Part shown: positions 45,501-54,800 of the stretch, piece after piece
Position numbering within the stretch: position 1 is the first letter of the stretch
How the letters are laid out: every line of letters starts with the position of its first letter
DNA from: Axinella damicornis
Lineage: Eukaryota; Porifera; Demospongiae; Axinellida; Axinellidae
Length of the DNA stretch: 64,000 bases
Assembly (NCBI GenBank): GCA_963931865.1
Contig: OZ007516.1
Span: forward strand, 3,280,744-3,344,743
Reading direction: 5' to 3'
Made by a program: the position numbers and the translations under genes
Notes under the pieces: model-generated
Database searches by the model: none
What the model saw: only the letters and a program-made list of their open reading frames with translations
What the model was told of the DNA's origin: nothing

Positions 45501-48500
45501 GGAACCAGGAGAACCAACCACAGGAACCAAGAGAACCAAGGGAACCACAGGAACCTGAGGAACCACAGGAACCTGAAGGAACCACAGGAACCTGAAGGAA
45601 CCACAGGAACCAAGGAACCAGAGGAAACAGGGGAATGATTGTAATATGAGGAATTGCTAAGTCAGTATATTTCGTGATCCTTAAATGAAGTAACAACCAT
45701 GATTAATACATTAACAGTATATCATACAGTAACAATATATCATACGGCATTACATCAACGGTATATCATAGGACATTACATTAGTAAGTATTCAATCAGC
45801 TCTTCTTTGGCAATGCATTGACACACTCATGGTGTTATACACCTGCACACTGATCCAGCACGCCATGCAGTCAGCAGCACAGATGGTTGTATACATTGAT
45901 GAGAGCACTCTCATAGCAGTAGATAAATGTCTCAAGTATAGCACAAGTCGCTGCCAGTTGCATTGTTCGTTCCCGTTTCTATTGCTTCCTGTCTCCCACA
46001 ATACTCCCTCTGGCAAAGCTTAATTCACTGAAGCCTCTCGGCCTCTCGTTGTTGCTGTCTGGTATACGTAACTCCATTGCTGTAGTCATGGATGGACTGC
46101 TGGCATGAACAGATGAAAGCACTGTCGCCTTCATTGTTGGTAGCCAGCACCGCTGTAGCCACTGAAGAGGTAGGTCCATGAGTGTTCTTCGTCCTTGTTG
46201 TACACATCAAAGAGGTCACAGTAGCTAGGCTTTGCAGGCAACAGCACAGCATGATCTATTCATGACGCAAGAAAGTTTGCCAAAGATACAGTAATTCGTA
46301 CATACCTTAAGTTAAGTTAAAAGTACATGTTAATGTGGGGCTCGCTGGGGAGAGGGGGAGAAGGGAGAGAGGGAGGGGAGGGCTATCAGGCTGGCTTGTC
46401 CCAATCACTCAAGTGCATTAACATAATTTTCTGTACTGAAACTTTCAAGCCACTTATATCATGTCATCTATACAAGAGAGTTTGTCACTATTGTTAATGA
46501 AACTCGTACTGTTTATTTTGTGATGTCACTTTGTGGCCACACCCACATCTGCTCCATTATTGAAGAGAAATACCGTATGGCGCTTATATTTCGCGGGTCT
46601 AAATTTTCGCGAATTGCTCTTCGAGAACATTTCGTTGAAAAAATTTCGCGAATTCGCGGTAAAACGCCACGCCCACAGAATGGGTGTGGTGTGATATACT
46701 GCACTTGCGTGAAGACTCCCGTGCGCGCTGAACTCAACTAGCTACCACAGACCACTTCGTCGGTGCGTTGTATTCTGCGACACTCTCTTCCCCACTTCGA
46801 CACTCTCAGAGATCGTTTTCAGATACCTGCCTGGGCGTTTCGCCGGATCGAGCTGGCAGCTTCAGAGTATTGGCAGATATCGCACATGTCATGCAGATGG
46901 TACCGTAAGCGCTCTACGGTACCTCTTGGGAGAACTCTTCATGTGGATCCGAAGCTTACACTTTACTTCGACTACTGTCCATCCTGTTGAAGTACACAAA
47001 CAGAGCCATCAAGCTAGCCGTCGCGCGCGTACGTTGGAATACTGTCCACGTAGCTGTAGGCGCACAACACGTGTCAAAATTTTCGTTGAAATAATTTCGT
47101 GAATGACCTTTAATTCGCGAAATTCGTGAAAATTTAGACGCGCAAAATTTAAGCGCTATACGGTATGCTGTGGATGTCCTGCCAGAATTTAGCGTTACCA
47201 GGTATGGAATGCATTATAATTCAGTCCTCAAAACTGACAGGAAAGGGGGAAAAAATGGTACAAAATTGACCCAGCTCAAAGAACTTAATGCATTCCAATG
47301 ACCACATCAAAGGATAATAGGCCAGGAAATGAGGTAGGAGCACCCCCCCCCCCCCCCCCCTCCCGGTGGGAGAAAACAGTAACAGTATGGGAAGGTGTAC
47401 TAAGGCCATAATGAAATAGCACTTCATAAAGCGGGAGCTTAGCAAGCTTCACTATCCAATCATCCAAGAACCATTATGCATCACAGTATAGGAGGGGATA
47501 CTCATGTATGTATGATGTCTGCTCTCCTCCCTCCCTCCACTCCCCTCCCCCTCCCCACTCTTCCCCCTCCCCCTCTTCCCCCTCCCCCTCCCCCTCTTCC
47601 CCCTCCCCCTCCCCCTCCCCCTCCCCTTCCCCATCCCTCCTCCCCCTCCCTCTTCCCCTCCCCCCCTCTCTCCTCCTTCACTCCACAGGGTAGCAGAACA
47701 GGAGGCGGCACTGCAGGAGCAGGATAGGTGTGTGGAACAGCTCACTGCCAAACTGAGGCAGTATGAAGAAGAACTAGGAGAGAGAGATGAGGTACATGAC
47801 TAACCGTGTACTTGCAGTTTTCGTCTTGGAACCTGATCTCATCCTTCCTCTCCCTCCTCATAGCTGGAAGTCCCCCCTCCACCTCCCCTGGCATTTCCCT
47901 TGAGGAGGCAGAAGAACTGACGTCAACCATCGATAGACTTGAGGGAGAGGCGTCGGAACTCAGAGCTGAACTGGCGGCAAAGGAGGGACACCAACAAAAA
48001 GCTCAGTATGTAGGATTTCTCCTGTGGTCTTTTCTTCAGTCTACATTTCGGGGGTTGCACAGCCACTACGGGGTCATTTAGGGGTATGGGTGGTGCCACC
48101 CCCCTCCCCCTTACTTTACCATAATGCCCCCCCCCCCCCTTGAAACAAGTCTGTAAATGAAACACTGCACTAATTGCAGGCAAAGTATGGCAACGATCTG
48201 AAATGCATGGGGGGAGGTAGCCTCGTTCCCAGGCCATTTTGGGAGGGGAGAAACAGCCTGGCAACTTCCACGAGTTCAAACTGTAGCTATATGGACGTAA
48301 TGTCACAGCAATTGCATACCTCATTCAAGCAGTGAAGTCCATGTGATATTTTCACCGGCTGAGAACGGTCCTTTCTGCTTGTGGAAGCAACTGTTTGCGC
48401 AGGTTATATGACGGAAGGCAAGCAGAAGACGAACGAACAAAAGTCGTCGTGCAGAGCACCTACACTAGCGTGATCAGGCGATCAACTATTGTGATGAATG

Positions 48501-48767
48501 GGCGTGATTGTAATGTTTCAACGCATGACGCAATTCGGTTTACTGTTGTTATGTGACAGCGATCTGAAATCTGATTGGGTCTTCCAACTCTCTGGCAGCG
48601 GAAGTAACAGTTGCCAGGCCATTTCTCCCTCCCAAAACGGCCTGGGAACGAGGCTAGGGGGGGAGGGGGTTCAAGTCTCTGCCCCCCCCCACCCCCCCCC
48701 CCCCCCCCCCCCCCACCCCCCCCCACCACCACCTCACATACATCATACACATAAGCATGGTTGCTTA

Positions 48768-48804
<37 letters not shown>

Positions 48805-51800
48805 AGCACGTCAGGTAGAGGTTCAGAGTCGTCAGCTGGAGGATGAGCGAGGAAGGTGGCACAACTAAAGAGGGACATGGACAGTTTCCGCAGGAAGGCC
48901 AAAGCTGACCAGGAGAAGGCTGCCCGGATGGTAAGAGTGTGGGGGGAATACGGATATTGGGGTGGATGTGAGTGCATAATCTCCCCGTAATGCTCCCTGG
49001 GTGATGAACTTTATGTTGTAGTCTGTACTTCCCTCTTAGTCAGCACTCATGTCAGGGCTCACAATAACAGGCTGACACTGACAATTTCTGATCAATGGTG
49101 TTACCGACCACTTCAGTCAAATGTGTCTTGCTATCTGGTCAATTTTGACCTGAATTCACTGTTTAACCGAACATCTGTCATATTATGGCTTATCTCTGTC
49201 ATATATGCATATGGCTTATGGTGAGCCTGCAGTAGGTGACTCTCTTCATGTTAATGTTAGTAGCTGCAAGAACAGCACACATGGCCAGCAGGAGTGCACA
49301 GACCATCTTCATGACTTGCCAGCAATCACAGCTGCTTCCTCTGTAGTGTACTGCTTGTATTACTCTAGGTGATTGCACGCACAAAGATACCAACAAACTA
49401 AGGACAGCGGGTGCAGTCTCATGTCAAGCATGCAACAATAATGAAATTCATTGGAAATGGTGGGCTTCCATTAATTTTGTTGAGTCCAACCTCTTTCCTT
49501 CAACCTCTTCAAAACAATGTGTCAGAAGAAGCCTGACTATGGGAACGAGGCTAAATACCCCCTAGCAAAGCATCTATGCTTTGACCTTCCGGTAACCAAT
49601 AATGTCATTTCTACATGCAATGAGGTAATACTACTGTGACTATTATGAATTCTCACATGTAATGTAGCGAGGTGCTACAAACACACCGTGTATTATCCAA
49701 CTGCACCTGTTTGATATGCACTGTATGCAGGCTGAGAACCAGCTGGCAGCCTTGGAGAGAGACATGAAGGAGAAGATGGAGTCTGCAGAGAAGGAGGTAA
49801 GTAGCTGCTTGTTGCAGACCTTGTTGCACAATCGTGTGTGTGGCATAGGATGTGACCTAGGATGACAGAACGCCCGGCCACAGCATGGGCATAGGGTTTG
49901 TGAGGCTTCTGCATGAAGTGCAGGGACTGGGGCCATGAGCCTCTCTTGTTGCTTCTGGACTGTTTCAGAGCATCTGCATGCATGGACCTTGTCCCTGCTG
50001 ACTGGCACACTATATGTGTTTAACCGATTATAAATAGGTGATAGACGCGTATACGCGTCACGCACGTGCACTACGCGAAGCGCGGTAGACGCGGATATGC
50101 GTCATGGCTATGGTTGAGCTTTACAAAGCCCAGGGCCAAATAGCCACAGCTCTTGTATCCGGTCTGTGGTTAGGTTGGGGCCTCCCCCTACTAATTATGT
50201 GGTTTTGTCCGGAGGCTCTCAACGGGCGGAGCGTGATGAGTGCCAGAAGCCAAGATGGTCGTCGATCGCCTCAATCGTGAAACACCGAAACAATTAGCGG
50301 TAAGCATGCAGTATAAACTGTACTGTAATGCTTCTGAAGAACATACACAAGTTTGAATTTACAGCACAGAGCCTTTCTCTATCCCTTGTTCACTCTGTAG
50401 AGTTCTGTTCAACTTCTCGGAAGCTTATAAAACACAGTAAAAGCCTTTATAAAGGGATACACATCACGTGACATTAATTATTTCCACGTTGGGAATAATA
50501 ATTATTATAGCTTATAATTGGTTAATTATTACTAGCTCCAATAGTTGCTTGGGCACGGTCTCCAGTTGCTAGGGCACCTCCCCTAGTTGCTAGGGCACGC
50601 CCCCCAGTTGCTAGTACACACGCCCCCCAGTTGCTAGTACAGTATTGTGCCCCAGTTACTGGGGGCACGCCCCCCAGTTGCTAGGGCATGGCCTCCAGTT
50701 GCTTGGACACCACCTCTTGTTGCTAGTGCATGGCCCCCAGTTGCTAGCAGTTGCTAGTGCCAGTTACTAGGGCACGGTCCCTATTGCTAGTGTGCATTAG
50801 TAGAGCATGCGCCCCAGTTACTGGAGGCACAGCCCCCAGTTGCTAGGGCACGGCCTCCAGTTACACGGGCCCCTCGTTGCTAGTGCACTTCCCCCATCCT
50901 AGCTACAACCCTGGTTGTGTCATGTTGCGTGGGCAGATCAAAGGCAGCGCCAGTGCTACAAATCTGTTGTAACACTGCAGTCAGTGTTACAAACTGGTTG
51001 TAACACTGCGGTTGGACATTTACAGGGATTCTGTTCTCAACTAAGCAGACAAGTAGATTCATGCTTGCATGCCTGGGAAGCCCTAGCCCACACACAAAAT
51101 AGTTATAACACGCCTACTAGGGCAGTATCTGATTTACAATCACTCCTGCGGTGACCCTGGAGGTCGTGTCTAATGCATAGGGCCTATGGCCTAATGACGT
51201 AATACCCAATGCGCAATACCTAATACACGATAGACTTAATACCTGACACCCGATGCATAATGCGCCTAATACCTATGACCTAACGCGCAATACCCAATAC
51301 GCGACAGACGTAATACCTGATACCCGATACACAATATGCCTAATACCTACGACCTAATGCCGCAATACCCAAAGCGTATTGTTATGGTGTGATACCAGTG
51401 TCAAAAATCAATATACCCAATGCGAGCAAGCGTTCGTAACTTCATGCAAGTGGTCCAAAACTTCATGCAAGCGGTCCAAAACTTCATGCAAGCGGTCCAA
51501 AACTTCATGCAAGCGGTCCAAAACTTCATGCAAGCGGTCCGAACTCATGTCTCATTCCCAATCCAAATCAAAAGTTGGAATTGGGATCGAGGCAGTAGGT
51601 AACAAGTAAGGCGGAGCCAATTTCTGGTCTTTTGTGCAGTGATTCAGCGCATTGTCTGTTCCTACCAAGTGAGCAGAGACCCTGGTAGTTTAGATATCCT
51701 TATCTACCAGGTTTCTAAACTGCTAGGAATCCTGATAGCAGTCATGTACTGCAGTGGGCAAAGTTTGACGAGCTTCAAAGTTCATCCTCCCTAACTAGTG

Positions 51801-54800
51801 TGGAGGGCTATGTACCACAACTATCTTCTGGGAAAGGCAAGGGACGTCCCATGAGCTTGAGCCCGATCAGGAGGATGACAGAGTATGGACTCACTGTGCA
51901 TGTCTATATACCGGGGTATTCTACTATCAGTGACAGGGAATTGGATGACCTCGCCGAGCAAATATATATGTACAACAGGATTTCCCCAACTGTGGATATT
52001 GCATGATGCAAGGACACTTGTTACGTCAAGGCCATAGGATCCCACATGCCCGCATCAGGAACTGTCTTCATAGAATTGATCCCGACCAACTGTGGATATT
52101 GCATGATGCAAGGACACTTGTTACGTCAAGGCCATAGGATCCCACATGCCTGCATCAGGAATTGTCTTCATAGAATTGATCCCGACCAAACTGTGGATAT
52201 TGCATGATGCAAGGACACTTGTTACGTCAAGGCCATAGGATCCCACATGCCCGCATCAGGAACTGTCTTCATAGAATTGATCCCGACCAACTGTGGATAT
52301 TGCATGATGCAAGGACACTTGTTATGTCAATGCCATAGGAGGCCCCTAACAGTCTAACAGTCATCACTTCCACCAACTCAACTCATTTTTAATCTATATA
52401 CTCGCCTACAGCATATATCTCACCATGTGATGGCCATAACTGGCTCATGCAAGGCTGATAAATTATCTATGGTTGCCATCAATATGCCAAAGGGATAGAG
52501 GTGAAGGTACAGTATAATTCTGTCTCTGAACAGTTGTAGCCCATCCAATTGCAACATGCATGTGCAGTTAGGGTTTATTAGGCCTATGCAGGTTTCAAAT
52601 ATCTAGGATACTTGAAACCTGCACAGACCTAACCAGGAATTTTCACCACGAGGTACCGTTGCCTTCCGTAAGCTTATATGCGTGATCGTTTGATCCACGA
52701 CTTATTGTGGAGCTAAGCTAGTGCGTACATACAACTCTTAGGTGGGCGTGACCCATGGGAATTGAGTGGGTGTGGCATCACGTGACTGCTGACCACGCCG
52801 CCTTTCGTTTGCGCGAGGGAGTCGGATATCCTACATGATCCCAATAGTCTCTGCTCACTTGGTAGGAACAGACAATGCGCTGAATCACTGCACAAAGACC
52901 AGCATGTAATTCCTGTTGTTAGCTACCTGCCTTGATCCCAATTCCAACTATTCAATCCGATTGGGAACGAGACATGGGTTGAGACTGCTTGCGTGAAGTC
53001 GAAGTTCGTACCACTTGCTTGACCAAACCGCTTGCGTATAGTTTTGACCGCTTGCGTATAGTTTTGACCACTTGCATGAAGTTTATGCCGCTTGCATGAA
53101 GTTTCAACTGCTTGCATTTCTTTTGGACCGCTTTGCAAATAGTTTTTGAACCGCTTGCATGAAGTTTAAACCACTTGCATTTCTTTTTGGACCACTTGCA
53201 TAAAGTTATGGACCGCTTGCATGAAGTTACGAACGCTCGCACGGGGATATCGATTTTTGACACTGATATCACTCACACCATATATTGTAGCAGGGATTCC
53301 TTCTGGTGAGGTGAATAACACAGCTGGACTCTGACTGTGTTAGCAGGGATTCTTCCATGAGTAGATTGAATGAATAACACAGCTGGACTGTGACTGTGTT
53401 AGCAGGGAGATTCCTCCACGAGGAAATTGAATGAATAACACAGCTGGGACTGTGACTGTGTTAGCAGGGATTCTCCACAGGAAATTGAATGAATAACACA
53501 GCTGGACTGTGACTGTGTTAGCAGGGATTCCTTTGAATGATGTAGATTGAATGAATAACAGCTGGACTCTGACTGTGTTAGCAGGGATTTCCTCACGAGG
53601 AAATTGAATGAATAATTATCCCATTTGGACTGTGACTGTGGTAGTAGGTTGAATACATAGTAGTAGTTGTAGGGATTCCTTCCATGTGCTCAAATCTCCA
53701 AGGTAGCATGATGGTTGGTGCAAACCACACAACATGCACACACAACAGGAACATGCAATATGCACACATGCACGTCCAACCATTCACACGCACATGCAGG
53801 CACACACATATGTACACATGCATTATTACCACACACATGCACAATGTACACATAATCACATATAACCCCTACCACCTTTAAGCTGTTAGTATTTTGCACT
53901 AGTGAATGCAGCAAATCAAATCAATTATCGGCACCCTGTACTTATTATTATCGGCACTGCCTAGTACTCCATAGATAATCCTAGGTCAATTATCGGCACA
54001 TGCTGATGTCATCGACCCACCTCCATCCCCTGAGGGCCACAGAAATCCACCACAAATCCCCCAGGTTCATGACCATTCTATCTATCACCAGTGAAAAAAA
54101 ACACACCAAAGCATGCAACCCCTTCAATATATGAATTTTTGAATAAAATTCGTTCATCACACTACACAGTAAAAGCATGACAATTCTCTTTCTTCCACAT
54201 CCAGTATGTGGCACATTCGTGGAGCCATCTCTTGCACACACACTCCACCCATTCTGATCCAGCACAGTCATGCTAGTCATCCTCAAAAGTCTGAACCAGT
54301 CGCGGGAGAGGATCCAAGGTCGTGGTCTCCCCCTACCCTTCTTTTGATTAGACATGAACAGCCCTACAACATAAAATGGCTAAAAGGATAGTAAATGACA
54401 CCCAGTTATAACCTTTTAAACAAAGACAAACCTTCTGCAAAGCTTTAGTCTTGTAAACAGCTTGCGCCACAATGACGTAGGGCGAACAGAATCCATATTT
54501 TTGCCGCTTACTCTCCTTTTACTAAGCCCCGATAATTGGTATGTCGGGTGCCGATAATAAGGTCATGCCGATAATTGATGGTTTAATCTACACACACACA
54601 TGTACACATGTGCACACACACACACTGTCACACACTCAATCAGGGCTGCACGCAAGGCTCAGAGCAATCTGACCTACAGGAGGATGCGTGACCAGGCACC
54701 GCATCCAGGAGGAACTGGCCAGAAGGAGGAACATGGAGGAGGAGCTGAGGGCCCAACAGCTGCAGCAACAAGGGACGGTGGTGGAGGGAGACCTGGAGAA

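Larger units (their letters stand above)
41462..45707. mobile_element. 4.2-kb foldback element, copy A (GGTTCC minisatellite arms)
   Basis: The ends are inverted repeats: CATTAATCATGGTTGTTACT through TTTAAGGATCACGAAATATG and on into a GGTTCC array at the left, and the exact complement at the right. An 8-bp direct repeat, ACATTAAC, flanks it (41454-41461 and 45708-45715), as expected for a hAT-type target duplication. The left arm array is 41548-42400. The right arm array is split (43628-44285 and 45338-45635) by a nested element. The core (42428-42842) is a further inverted repeat around a C-run. No transposase is visible, so it is non-autonomous. The Pro/Phe/Trp/Leu ORFs across the arrays are artefacts. 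Confidence 0.8.
37243..47335. repeat. Copy A of a ~10-kb duplicated segment
   Basis: Nearly identical, base for base over long stretches, to 55424-64000 in the same orientation. It contains coding exons 3 to 6 of the coiled-coil gene and the whole foldback complex. Differences are mostly single substitutions, homopolymer and minisatellite lengths, and discrete insertions: 605 bp at 42846, 591 bp at 46573, and a relocated ~465-bp element at 44811. Confidence 0.95.
51385..53279. mobile_element. Second foldback element (1.9 kb), tandem-repeat arms and transposase remnant
   Basis: The ends GGTGTGATACCAGTGTCAAA and ATTTTTGACACTGATATCAC then TCACACC are inverted repeats. Just inside, the left arm (51428-51545) has six ~20-bp units of ACTTCATGCAAGCGGTCCAA, and the right arm (52985-53235) has the inverted units, more diverged. 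Both arms then continue as matching unique sequence (CATGTCTC...CCCAATC; TTCAGCGCATTGTCTGTTCC). Inside lie a broken coding fragment (51790-51986) and a 100-bp tandem repeat. The architecture parallels the foldback at 41462. Confidence 0.75.

Noticed and set aside
41568..45613. ORFs of Pro/Trp/Phe/Leu, Gly/Ser or Asn/Arg/His repeats, repeated again at 59134-62882.
   Set aside because: Frame translations of GGTTCC/GGAACC minisatellite within the foldback element; no start context, domain or conserved frame.
53990..54355. 121-codon minus-strand ORF as a transposase gene.
   Set aside because: No helix-turn-helix or catalytic triad pattern that I can recognise; too short and of unusual composition.
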